From: Setophaga petechia
Taxonomy: Eukaryota > Chordata > Aves > Passeriformes > Parulidae
Assembly: GCA_024362935.1 (NCBI GenBank)
Contig: JANCRA010000016.1
Span: 21,249,165-21,313,164, forward strand
DNA length: 64,000 nucleotides
Direction: 5' to 3'
Below the pieces are notes generated by a model. That model did no database searches, was not told the DNA's origin, and saw only the letters and a program-made list of their open reading frames with translations. The translations under genes and the position numbers were made by a program. Below, piece by piece: positions 11,463 through 23,100 of this stretch (position 1 is the first letter of the stretch; each line of letters starts with the position of its first letter).

Positions 11463-14400
11463 GTGAAGGGAAAGGCAAGAGAGTGGGAAAGTACTGTTTT
11501 CTAGCACTTTGCAAGCTGCTAACACAGTCCTAGTGCTGTGTAGCAGTTAGCTGTTCAGTGCACTGCAGTAAGTGTTTCTTGTCACCTACATCTAAGCAAA
11601 AAGCTTTTTTACTATGTCTCGCAAGGAGAAAACCTTCTTGCTCACTAAACATCTCCTATCGTGTTCTAGAAGTTGCACAGAGGGCTGCAGTGTGTTCTGT
11701 AACAAGAAAAAGAAAGTTGTCTAAGACGCCTTCCTTTCAAGTATTAATGTGAAGGGAAAGGCAAGAGAGTGGGAAAGTACTGTTTTCTAGCACTTTGCAA
11801 GCTGCTAACACAATCCCAGTGCTGTGTAGCAATTAGCTTGTCAGTGCACGGCAGTAAGTGTTTCTTGATACCTACATCTGAGCAAATAGCTTTTTCACTT
11901 TGTCTCGCAAGGGGAAAACGTTGCTGCTCACTAAACAACTTCCATCGTGTTGTAGAAGTTGCACAGACGGCTGCAGTGTGTTTTACAAAATGTAAAAGAA
12001 AGTTGTCTAAGACGCCTTCCTTTCAAGTATTAATGTGAAGGGAAAGGCAAGAGAGTGGGAAAGTACTGTTTTCTAGCACTTTGCAAGCTGCTAACACAAT
12101 CCCAGTGCTGTGTAGCAATTAGCTTGTCAGTGCACGGCAGTAAGTGTTTCTTGATACCTACATCTGAGCAAATAGCTTTTTCACTTTGTCTCGCAAGGGG
12201 AAAACGTTGCTGCTCACTAAACAACTTCCATCGTGTTGTAGAAGTTGCACAGACGGCTGCAGTGTGTTTTACAAAATGTAAAAGAAAGTTGTCTAAGACG
12301 CCTTCCTTTCAAGTATTAATGTGAAGGGAAAGGCAAGAGAGTGGGAAAGTACTGTTTTCTAGCACTTTGCAAGCTGCTAACACAGTCCTAGTGCTGTGTA
12401 GCAGTTAGCTGTTCAGTGCACTGCAGTAAGTGTTTCTTGTCACCTACATCTAAGCAAAAAGCTTTTTCACTATGTCTCGCAAGGAGAAAACCTTCCTGCT
12501 CACTAAACATTTCCTATCGTGTTGTAGATATTGCAGAGAAGGCTGCAGAGTTTTTTGACACAAGAAAAAGAAAGTTGTCTAAGATGCTTTCCTTTCAAAT
12601 ATTAATGTGAAGGGAAAGGCAAGAGAGTGGGAAAGTACTGTTTTCTAGCACTTTGCAGGCTGCTAACACAATGGCAGTGCTGTGTAGCAGTTAGCTTTTC
12701 AGTGCACTGCAGTAAGGGTTTCTTGTCACCTATATCTAAGCAAATAGCTTTTTCACTATGTCTCGCAAGGAGAAAACCTTCTTGCTCACTAAACATTTCC
12801 TATCGTGTTCCAGAAGTTGCACAGAGGGCTGCAGTGTGTTTTGACACAAGAAAAAGAAAGTTGTCTAAGACGCCTTCCATTCAAGTATTAATGTGAAGGG
12901 AAAGACAAGAGAGTGGGAAAGTACTGTTTTCTAGCACTCTGCAAGCTGCTAACACAATCGCAGTGCTGTGTAGCAATTAGCTTGTCAGTGCACGGCAGTA
13001 AGTGTTTCTTGATACCTACATCTGAGCAAATAGCTTTTTCACTTTGTCTCGCAAGGGGAAAACGTTGCTGCTCACTAAACAACTTCCATCGTGTTGTAGA
13101 AGTTGCACAGAGGGCTGCAGTGTCTTCTGTAACAAGAAAAAGAAAGTTGTCTAAGACGCCTTCCTTTCAAGTATTAATGTGAAGGGAAAGGCAAGAGAGT
13201 GGGAAAGTACTGTTTTCTAGCACTTTGCAAGCTGCTAACACAATCGCAGTTCTGTGTAGCAATTAGCTTTTCAGTGCACTGCAGTAAGTGTTTCTTGATA
13301 CCTACATCTGAGCAAATAGCTTTTTCACTTTGTCTCGCAAGGAGAAAACCTTCCTGCTCACTAAACATTTCCTATCGTGTTCTAGAAGTTGCACAGAGGG
13401 CTGCAGTGTGTTTTGCAAAATGTAAAAGAAAGTTGTCTAAGACGCCTTCCTTTCAAGTATTAATGTGAAGGGAAAGGCAAGAGAGTGGGAAAGTACTGTT
13501 TTCTAACACTTTGCAAGCTGCTAACACAGTCCTAGTGCTGTGTAGCAGTTAGCTTTTCAGTGCACTGCAGTAAGTGTTTCTTGATACCTACATCTAAGTA
13601 AAAAGCTTTTTCACTATGTCTCGCAAGGAGAAAACCTTCTTGCTCACTAAACATCTCCTATCGTCTTCTAGAAGTTGCACAGAGGGCTGCAGTGTGTTCT
13701 GTAACAAGAAAAAGAAAGTTGTCTAAGACGCCTTCCTTTCAAGTATTAATGTGAAGGGAAAGGCAAGAGAGTGGGAAAGTACTGTTTTCTAGCACTTTGC
13801 AAGCTGCTAACACAATCCCAGTGCTGAGTAGCAATTAGCTTGTCAGTGCACGGCAGTAAGTGTTTCTTGATACCTACATCTGAGCAAATAGCTTTTTCAC
13901 TTTGTCTCGCAAGGAGAAAACCTTCCTGCTCACTAAACATTTCCTATCGTGTTCTAGAAGTTGCACAGAGGGCTGCAGTGTGTTTTGCAAAATGTAAAAG
14001 AAAGTTGTCTAAGACGCCTTCCTTTCAAGTATTAATGTGAAGGGAAAGGCAAGAGAGTGGGAAAGTACTGTTTTCTAGCACTTTGCAAGCTGCTAACACA
14101 GTCCTAGTGCTGTGTAGCAGTTAGCTGTTCAGTGCACTGCAGTAAGTGTTTCTTGTCACCTACATCTAAGCAAAAAGCTTTTTCACTATGTCTCGCAAGG
14201 AGAAAACCTTCCTGCTAACTAAACAACTTCCATCGTGTTGTAGATGTTGCAGAGAGGGCTGCAGAGTTTTTTGACACAAGAAAAAGAAAGTTGTCTAAGA
14301 TGCCTTCCTTTCAAGTATTAATGTGAAGGGAAAGGCAAGAGAGTGGGAAAGTACTGTTTTCTAGCACTTTGCAGGCTGCTAACACAATCCCAGTGCTGTG

Positions 14401-17250
14401 TACCAATTAACTTGTCACCGCACTGCAGTAAGTGTTTCTTGTCACCTACATCTAAGCAAATAGCTTTTTCACTTTGTCTCGCAAGGAGAAAACCTTCTTG
14501 CTCACTAAACATCTCCTATCGTGTTCTAGAAGTTGCACAGAGGGCTGCAGTGTGTTCTGTAACAAGAAAAAGAAAGTTGTCTAAGACGCCTTCCTTTCAA
14601 GTATTAATGTGAAGGGAAAGGCAAGAGAGTGGGAAAGTACTGTTTTCTGGCAATTTGCAAGCTGCTAACACAATCCCAGTTCTGTGTAGCAATTAGCTGT
14701 TCAGTGCACTGCAGTAAGTGTTTCTTGTCACCTACATCTAAGCAAAAAGCTTTTTCACTATGTCTCGCAAGGAGAAAACCTTCCTGCTCACTAAACAACT
14801 TCCATCGTGTTGTAGATGTTGCAGAGAAGGCTGCAGAGTTTTTTGACACAAGAAAAAGAAAGTTGTCTAAGATGCCTTCCTTTCAAGTATTAATGTGAAG
14901 GGAAAGGGAAGAGAGTGGGAAAGTACTGTTTTCTAGCACTTTGCAGGCTGCTAACACAATCCCAGTGCTGTGTACCAATTAACTTGTCACTGCACTGCAG
15001 TAAGGGTTTCTTGTCACCTATATCTAAGCAAAAAGCTTTTTCACTATGTCTCGCAAGGAGAAAACCTTCTTGCTCACTAAACATTTCCTATCGTGTTCCA
15101 GAAGTTGCACAGAGGGCTGCAGTGTGTTTTCACACAAGAAAAAGAAAGTTGTCTAAGACGCCTTCCTTTCAAGTATTAATGTGAAGGGAAAGGCAAGAGA
15201 GTGGGAAAGTACTGTTTTCTAGCACTTTGCAAGCTGCTAACACAATCCCAGTTCTGTGTAGCAATTAGCTGTTCAGTGCACTGCAGTAAGTGTTTCTTGT
15301 TACCTACATCTAAGCAAAAAGCTTTTTCACTATGTCTCGCAAGGAGAAAACCTTCTTGCTCACTAAACATTTCCTATCGTGTTCTAGAAGTTGCACAGAG
15401 GGCTGCAGTGTGTTTTGACACAAGAAAAAGAAAGTTGTCTAAGACGCCTTCCTTTCAAGTATTAATGTGAAGGGAAAGGCAAGAGAGTGGGAAAGTACTG
15501 TTTTCTAGCACTTTGCAAGCTGCTAACACAATCCCAGTGCTGTGTAGCAATTAGCTTGTCAGTGCACGGCAGTAAGTGTTTCTTGATACCTACATCTGAG
15601 CAAATAGCTTTTTCACTTTGTCTCGCAAGGAGAAAACCTTCCTGCTCACTAAACATTTCCTATCGTGTTCTAGAAGTTGCACAGAGGGCTGCAGTGTGTT
15701 TTGCAAAATGTAAAAGAAAGTTGTCTAAGATGCCTTCCTTTCAAGTATTAATGTGAAGGGAAAGGCAAGAGAGTGGGAAAGTACTGTTTTCTAGCACTTT
15801 GCAAGCTGCTAACACAGTCCTAGTGCTGTGTAGCAGTTAGCTGTTCAGTGCACTGCAGTAAGTGTTTCTTGTCACCTACATCTAAGCAAAAAGCTTTTTC
15901 ACTATGTCTCGCAAGGAGAAAACCTTCCTGCTCACTAAACAACTTCCATCGTGTTGTAGATGTTGCAGAGAGGGCTGCAGAGTTTTTTGACACAAGAAAA
16001 AGAAAGTTGTCTAAGATGCCTTCCTTTCAAGTATTAATGTGAAGGGAAAGGCAAGAGAGTGGGAAAGTACTGTTTTCTAGCACTTTGCAGGCTGCTAACA
16101 CAATCCCAGTGCTGTGTACCAATTAACTTGTCACTGCACTGCAGTAAGTGTTTCTTGTCACCTACATCTAAGCAAATAGCTTTTTCACTATGTCTCGCAA
16201 GGAGAAAACCTTCTTGCTCACTAAACATCTCCTATCGTGTTCTAGAAGTTGCACAGAGGGCTGCAGTGTCTTCTGTAACAAGAAAAAGAAAGTTGTCTAA
16301 GACGCCTTCCTTTCAAGTATTAATGTGAAGGGAAAGGCAAGAGAGTGGGAAAGTACTGTTTTCTAGCACTTTGCAAGCTGCTAACACAATCCCAGTGCTG
16401 TGTAGCAATTAGCTTGTCAGTGCACGGCAGTAAGTGTTTCTTGATACCTACATCTGAGCAAACAGCTTTTTCACTTTATCTCGCAAGGGGAAAAGGTTGC
16501 TGCTCACTAAACAACTTCCATCATGTTGTAGAAGTTCCACAGAGGGCTGCAGTGTGTTTTGCAAAATGTAAAAGAAAGTTGTCTAAGACGCCTTCCTTTC
16601 AAGTATTAATGTGAAGGGAAAGGCAAGAGAGTGGGAAAGTACTGTTTTCTAGCACTTTGCAAGCTGCTAACACAATCCCAGTTCTGTGTAGCAATTAGCT
16701 GTTCAGTGCACTGCAGTAAGTGTTTCTTGTCACCTACATCTAAGCAAATAGCTTTTTCACTATGTCTCGCAAGGAGAAAACCTTCCTGCTCACTAAACAA
16801 CTTCCATCGTGTTGTAGATGTTGCAGAGAGGGCTGCAGAGTTTTTTGACACAAGAAAAAGAAAGTTGTCTAAGATGCCTTCCTTTCAAGTATTAATGTGA
16901 AGGGAAAGGCAAGAGAGTGGGAAAGTACTGTTTTCTAGCACTTTGCAGGCTGCTAACACAATCCCAGTGCTGTGTACCAATTAACTTGTCACTGCACTGC
17001 AGTAAGGGTTTCTTGTCACCTATATCTAAGCAAAAAGCTTTTTCACTATGTCTCGCAAGGAGAAAACCTTCTTGCTCACTAAACATTTCCTATCGTGTTC
17101 CAGAAGTTGCACAGAGGGCTGCAGTGTGTTTTGACACAAGAAAAAGAAAGTTGTCTAAGACGCCTTCCATTCAAGTATTAATGTGAAGGGAAAGGCAAGA
17201 GAGTGGCAAAGTACTGTTTTCTATCTCTTTGAAAGCGGCTTACCCAATCC

Positions 17251-17460
17251 CAGTTTTGTGCCGCTTCGTAGTTCGCCGTTCAGAAGCTGCCGCAGTCTCT
17301 GTTTCCCGGAGAAGGAGAAGACGCTTCTTGGCGCGAAGAATCTGGTGTCGTTACGCCGATCGCGGCGTGCTCCGGAGAACAGCTACGGCCGAGAGACACC
17401 CGGAAGCGGCGCTTAAAGGCACAGTGCTCCGTCTCCTGGTCTTTAGCGTCTCCTGCCGGC
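17251..17460 (+). promoter_or_regulatory. CpG island with promoter-like motifs (head 1)
   Basis: About 24 CpGs fall in roughly 200 bp here, against about three per 286-bp monomer elsewhere. Visible motifs are TTGGCGCGAA at 17328-17337 (E2F-like, centred in a near-palindrome), ACCCGGAAGC at 17398-17407 (ETS/GABP-like core CCGGAAG), and CTTAAAGG at 17412-17419 (weak TATA-like). CCAAT at 17244-17248 lies just upstream, where ordinary monomers read CACAAT. Such combinations are typical of CpG-island promoters of vertebrate genes, including germline-active ones. If TTAAAG is used, transcription would run rightward through the diverged monomers into array 2. ETS and E2F sites do not fix a direction, so bidirectional activity is possible. 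It could also be an insulator or a replication origin. No ORF of note starts with ATG in the island. Confidence 0.65.
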
Positions 17461-17617
17461 TACACCTTAGCAAAAAGCTTTTTCATTCTGTCTCGCCAGG
17501 AGAAACTGTGTCTGTTCACAAAAAACCTCCCATCGTGCTCTAGAGGTTGCAGGCAGCTCTGCAGAGTGTTTTGCAACAAGAAAAAGTAACTTGTCCAAAA
17601 AAGCCATCAATTCGAAT

Positions 17618-18769
17618 GTTCCTGGAAAGGGAAAATGCAGGAGAGCGGATAGGTACTGTTTTCTACCAGTTTGCAAGCTGGACACACAATCCCAGTGTTA
17701 TACTACGATTGACTTTGCAGTGCACTGTAATAATTGCCTATTGTTACTACATCTAAGCCAATAGCGTTTGCATTATATCTCTTCAGGAGAAACTGTACCA
17801 GTTCAGAAAACAACTCTCATTTTTTCTAGAAGTTGCACGGAGGTGTGCAGAGTGTTTTGCAAGAAGCAAAAGAAAGTTGTCCAAAACTGCTGCCATTCGA
17901 ATAGTAATGCGAATGGAAAAGGCAGGAAAGTGGAAAGCTGCTGTTTTCTATCTGTTTGTAAGCTGCTTACACAATCCCAGAGTTGTGCAGCAATTAGTTT
18001 TTCAGTGCACTGTAGTAGGTGCCTCTTTTCACCTGCATCTAAGCAAATTGCTTTTTCCCCATGTCTCGCAAGGAGAAACTGAGCCAGTTCAGAAAACATC
18101 TCCCATCGAGTTCTAGAGATTGCAGGCAGGTGTGCAGAGTGTTTTGCAAGAAGCAAAAGAAAGTTGTCCAAAACGCCTTGCATTCAGATAGAAATGTGAA
18201 TAGAAAAGGCAGGAGAAGGGAGAGGTACTGTTTTCTATCAGTTTGCAACCTGCTTACACAATCTGCGTGTTGTGCAGCAATTAGCTTGCAGTGCACTGTA
18301 GTAGGTGCCTCTTTTCACCTATATCTAAGCAAATTGCTTTTTCCCCATGTCTTGCAAAGAGAAACTGAGCCAGTTCAGAAAATATCTCCCATCGACTTCT
18401 AGAGATTGCAGGCAGGTGTGCAGAGCGTTTTGCAAGAAGCCAAAGAAAGTTGTCTAAAATTCTTTCCATTCGAATAGTAATGTGCATGGAAAAGGCAGGA
18501 AGAGTGGAAAGGTACTGTTTTCTATCACTTTGCAAGCTGCTAACACAATTCTAGTTCTGTGTAGCAATTAGCTGTTCAGTGCACTGCAGTAAGTGTTTCT
18601 TGTCACCCACATATAAGCAAATAGCTTTTTCACTATGTCTCGCAAGGAGAAAACCTTCCTGCTCACTAAACAACTTCCATCGTGTTGTAGATGTTGCAGA
18701 GAGGGCTGCAGAGTTTTTTGACACAAGAAAAAAAAAGTTGTCTAAGATGCCTTCCTTTCAAGTATTAAA
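17618..18769 (+). repeat. Diverged monomers D2-D5 of head 1
   Basis: Four monomer-length units lie downstream of the island. D2 (17618) is the most divergent, with GGACACACAATCCC and GTAATAATTGCC where the arrays read GCTAACACAATCCC and GTAAGTGTTTC. D3 (17909) and D4 (18196) resemble each other, sharing GTGCCTCTTTTCACCT, GCTTTTTCCCCATGTC and CAGTTCAGAAAA. The apical hairpin is kept in both: CACAA 17970-17974 with TTGTG 17983-17987, and CACAA 18257-18261 with TTGTG 18270-18274. D5 (18482) ends in AGTATTAAAGTG, creating an ATTAAA polyadenylation-like hexamer at 18764-18769. A 113-codon ATG ORF (18061-18402) crosses D3-D4, but it is broken in head 4 and is probably not coding. Confidence 0.88.
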
Positions 18770-20194
18770 GTGAAGGGAAAGGCAAGAGAGTGGGAAAGTA
18801 CTGTTTTCTAGCACTTTGCAAGCTGCTAACACAATCGCAGTGCTGTGTAGCAATTAGCTTGTCAGTGCACGGCAGTAAGTGTTTCTTGATACCTACATCT
18901 GAGCAAATAGCTTTTTCACTTTGTCTCGCAAGGAGAAAACCTTCCTGCTCACTAAACAACTTCCATCGTGTTGTAGAAGTTGCACAGAGGGCTGCAGTGT
19001 GTTTTGCAAAATGTAAAAGAAAGTTGTCTAAGACGCCTTCCTTTCAAGTATTAATGTGAAGGGAAAGGCAAGAGAGTGGGAAAGTACTGTTTTCTAGCAC
19101 TTTGCAAGCTGCTAACACAATCCCAGTTCTGTGTACCAATTAGCTGTTCAGTGCACTGCAGTAAGTGTTTCTTGTTACCTACATCTAAGCAAAAAGCTTT
19201 TTCACTATGTCTCGCAAGGAGAAAACCTTCTTGCTCACTAAACATTTCCTATCGTGTTCTAGAAGTTGCACAGAGGGCTGCAGTGTGTTTTGACACAAGA
19301 AAAAGAAAGTTGTCTAAGACGCCTTTCTTTCAAGTATTAATGTGAAGGGAAAGGCAAGAGAGTGGGAAAGTACTGTTTTCTAGCACTTTGCAAGCTGCTA
19401 ACACAATCCCAGTGCTGTGTAGCAATTAGCTTGTCAGTGCACGGCAGTAAGTGTTTCTTGATACCTACATCTGAGCAAATAGCTTTTTCACTTTGTCTCG
19501 CAAGGAGAAAACCTTCCTGCTCACTAAACATTTCCTATCGTGTTCTAGAAGTTGCACAGAGGGCTGCAGTGTGTTTTGCAAAATGTAAAAGAAAGTTGTC
19601 TAAGACGCCTTCCTTTCAAGTATTAATGTGAAGGGAAAGGCAAGAGAGTGGGAAAGTACTGTTTTCTAGCACTTTGCAAGCTGCTAACACAGTCCTAGTG
19701 CTGTGTAGCAGTTAGCTGTTCAGTGCACTGCAGTAAGTGTTTCTTGTCACCTACATCTAAGCAAAAAGCTTTTTCACTATGTCTCGCAAGGAGAAAACCT
19801 TCCTGCTCACTAAACAACTTCCATCGTGTTGTAGATGTTGCAGAGAGGGCTGCAGAGTTTTTTGACACAAGAAAAAGAAAGTTGTCTAAGATGCCTTCCT
19901 TTCAAGTATTAATGTGAAGGGAAAGGCAAGAGAGTGGGAAAGTACTGTTTTCTAGCACTTTGCAGGCTGCTAACACAATCCCAGTGCTGTGTACCAATTA
20001 ACTTGTCACTGCACTGCAGTAAGTGTTTCTTGTCACCTACATCTAAGCAAATAGCTTTTTCACTATGTCTCGCAAGGAGAAAACCTTCCTGCTCACTAAA
20101 CATCTCCTATCGTGTTCTAGAAGTTGCACAGAGGGCTGCAGTGTCTTCTGTAACAAGAAAAAGAAAGTTGTCTAAGACGCCTTCCTTTCAAGTA

Positions 20195-23100
20195 TTAATG
20201 TGAAGGGAAAGGCAAGAGAGTGGGAAAGTACTGTTTTCTAGCACTTTGCAAGCTGCTAACACAATCCCAGTTCTGTGTAGCAATTAGCTTGTCAGTGCAC
20301 GGCAGTAAGTGTTTCTTGATACCTACATCTGAGCAAATAGCTTTTTCACTTTGTCTCGCAAGGGGAAAAGGTTGCTGCTCACTAAACAACTTCCATCATG
20401 TTGTAGAAGTTCCACAGAGGGCTGCAGTGTGTTTTGCAAAATGTAAAAGAAAGTTGTCTAAGACGCCTTCCTTTCAAGTATTAATGTGAAGGGAAAGGCA
20501 AGAGAGTGGGAAAGTACTGTTTTCTAGCACTTTGCAAGCTGCTAACACAATCCCAGTTCTGTGTAGCAATTAGCTTTTCAGTGCACTGCAGTAAGTGTTT
20601 CTTGTCACCTACATCTAAGCAAATAGCTTTTTCACTATGTCTCGCAAGGAGAAAACCTTCCTGCTCACTAAACAACTTCCATCGTGTTGTAGATGTTGCA
20701 GAGAGGGCTGCAGAGTTTTTTGACACAAGAAAAAGAAAGTTCTCTAAGATGCCTTCCTTTCAAGTATTAATGTGAAGGGAAAGGCAAGAGAGTGGGAAAG
20801 TACTGTTTTCTAGCACTTTGCAGGCTGCTAACACAATCCCAGTGCTGTGTACCAATTAACTTGTCACTGCACTGCAGTAAGGGTTTCTTGTCACCTATAT
20901 CTAAGCAAATAGCTTTTTCACTATGTCTCGCAAGGAGAAAACCTTCTTGCTTACTAAACATCTCCTATCGTGTTCTAGAAGTTGCACAGAGGGCTGCAGT
21001 GTGTTCTGTAACAAGAAAAAGAAAGTTGTCTAAGACGCCTTCCTTTCAAGTATTAATGTGAAGGGAAAGGCAAGAGAGTGGGAAAGTACTGTTTTCTAGC
21101 ACTTTGCAAGCTGCTAACACAGTCCTAGTGCTGTGTAGCAGTTAGCTGTTCAGTGCACTGCAGTAAGTGTTTCTTGTCACCTACATCTAAGCAAAAAGCT
21201 TTTTCACTATGTCTCGCAAGGAGAAAACCTTCCTGCTCACTAAACATTTCCTATCGTGTTGTAGATATTGCAGAGAAGGCTGCAGAGTTTTTTGACACAA
21301 GAAAAAGAAAGTTGTCTAAGATGCTTTCCTTTCAAATATTAATGTGAAGGGAAAGGCAAGAGAGTGGGAAAGTACTGTTTTCTAGCACTTTGCAGGCTGC
21401 TAACACAATGGCAGTGCTGTGTAGCAGTTAGCTTTTCAGTGCACTGCAGTAAGGGTTTCTTGTCACCTATATCTAAGCAAATAGCTTTTTCACTATGTCT
21501 CGCAAGGAGAAAACCTTCTTGCTCACTAAACATTTCCTATCGTGTTCCAGAAGTTGCACAGAGGGCTGCAGTGTGTTTTGACACAAGAAAAAGAAAGTTG
21601 TCTAAGACGCCTTCCATTCAAGTATTAATGTGAAGGGAAAGACAAGAGAGTGGGAAAGTACTGTTTTCTAGCACTCTGCAAGCTGCTAACACAATCGCAG
21701 TGCTGTGTAGCAATTAGCTTGTCAGTGCACGGCAGTAAGTGTTTCTTGATACCTACATCTGAGCAAATAGCTTTTTCACTTTGTCTCGCAAGGGGAAAAC
21801 GTTGCTGCTCACTAAACAACTTCCATCGTGTTGTAGAAGTTGCACAGAGGGCTGCAGTGTCTTCTGTAACAAGAAAAAGAAAGTTGTCTAAGACGCCTTC
21901 CTTTCAAGTATTAATGTGAAGGGAAAGGCAAGAGAGTGGGAAAGTACTGTTTTCTAGCACTTTGCAAGCTGCTAACACAATCGCAGTTCTGTGTAGCAAT
22001 TAGCTTTTCAGTGCACTGCAGTAAGTGTTTCTTGATACCTACATCTGAGCAAATAGCTTTTTCACTTTGTCTCGCAAGGAGAAAACCTTCCTGCTCACTA
22101 AACATTTCCTATCGTGTTCTAGAAGTTGCACAGAGGGCTGCAGTGTGTTTTGCAAAATGTAAAAGAAAGTTGTCTAAGACGCCTTCCTTTCAAGTATTAA
22201 TGTGAAGGGAAAGGCAAGAGAGTGGGAAAGTACTGTTTTCTAACACTTTGCAAGCTGCTAACACAGTCCTAGTGCTGTGTAGCAGTTAGCTTTTCAGTGC
22301 ACTGCAGTAAGTGTTTCTTGATACCTACATCTAAGTAAAAAGCTTTTTCACTATGTCTCGCAAGGAGAAAACCTTCTTGCTCACTAAACATCTCCTATCG
22401 TGTTCTAGAAGTTGCACAGAGGGCTGCAGTGTGTTCTGTAACAAGAAAAAGAAAGTTGTCTAAGACGCCTTCCTTTCAAGTATTAATGTGAAGGGAAAGG
22501 CAAGAGAGTGGGAAAGTACTGTTTTCTAGCACTTTGCAAGCTGCTAACACAATCCCAGTGCTGTGTAGCAATTAGCTTGTCAGTGCACGGCAGTAAGTGT
22601 TTCTTGATACCTACATCTGAGCAAATAGCTTTTTCACTTTGTCTCGCAAGGGGAAAAGGTTGCTGCTCACTAAACAACTTCCATCATGTTGTAGAAGTTC
22701 CACAGAGGGCTGCAGTGTGTTTTGCAAAATGTAAAAGAAAGTTGTCTAAGACGCCTTCCTTTCAAGTATTAATGTGAAGGGAAAGGCAAGAGAGTGGGAA
22801 AGTACTGTTTTCTAGCACTTTGCAAGCTGCTAACACAATCCCAGTTCTGTGTAGCAATTAGCTTTTCAGTGCACTGCAGTAAGTGTTTCTTGTCACCTAC
22901 ATCTAAGCAAATAGCTTTTTCACTATGTCTCGCAAGGAGAAAACCTTCCTGCTCACTAAACAACTTCCATCGTGTTGTAGATGTTGCAGAGAGGGCTGCA
23001 GAGTTTTTTGACACAAGAAAAAGAAAGTTCTCTAAGATGCCTTCCTTTCAAGTATTAATGTGAAGGGAAAGGCAAGAGAGTGGGAAAGTACTGTTTTCTA

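Larger units (their letters stand above)
1..17182 (+). repeat. Array 1: tandem 286-bp satellite, 60 full monomers plus a partial
   Basis: The array opens inside a monomer (1-28). Full monomers then start at 29 and recur every 286 bp up to 11183, whose copy is 280 bp. Twenty more 286-bp monomers run from 11463 to the head at 17183. All copies read in the same orientation. Landmarks in each are GTGAAGGGAAAGG at the start, GTACTGTTTTCTAGCA about 30 bases in, GCAGTAAGTG near base 105, TCTCGCAAGG near base 160, and TTCAAGTATTAAT at the end. Copies differ at a limited set of linked positions, giving mosaic subtypes. The region 4.3-9.7 kb shows a 12-monomer higher-order period. No unique sequence interrupts the array. 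The short ORFs inside are by-products of the repeat: the frame shifts by one base per unit and most start at GTG or TTG. Confidence 0.97.
17183..18769 (+). repeat. Head block 1: CpG-island monomer plus four diverged monomers
   Basis: This 1587-bp block interrupts the homogeneous array and recurs at the same length at 34208, 45805 and 59976. Its first unit (17183-17617, 435 bp) begins and ends as a monomer but is split by a GC-rich insertion of about 150 bp. Four diverged monomers follow: 17618-17908 (291 bp), 17909-18195 (287), 18196-18481 (286) and 18482-18769 (288). They keep the landmarks (TACTGTTTTCTA, CAGTGCACTG, AAGCAAATTGC, GAGAAACTG, GTTTTGCAAGAAGC) but differ from the arrays at many positions. 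The last one is a transition, diverged at its start and array-like from about 18515. I read the block as the head of a repeat domain, older than the surrounding copies. Confidence 0.93.

Noticed and set aside
1..17182. CRISPR array
   Set aside because: Units are 286 bp and similar along their full length. There are no short identical repeats separated by unique spacers, no cas genes, and the genome looks eukaryotic.
17229..17543. A 104-codon arginine-rich ORF over the CpG island
   Set aside because: It opens at TTG, has no ATG, and its composition only reflects GC-rich AGAAGG-type repeats. A shorter version in head 3 starts elsewhere.
17183..17617. LTR or other transposon insertion as the source of the GC-rich head
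   Set aside because: I see no target-site duplication, no terminal TG...CA pair, no primer-binding site and no poly(A) tail. The GC-rich segment merges into monomer sequence on both sides, so its origin is unresolved.
17803..18183. A 126-codon reverse ORF in the diverged monomers, intact in all four heads
   Set aside because: It begins at ATG, but it is the antisense of repeat units, shows no domain, and the heads are too similar to each other for conservation to be informative.
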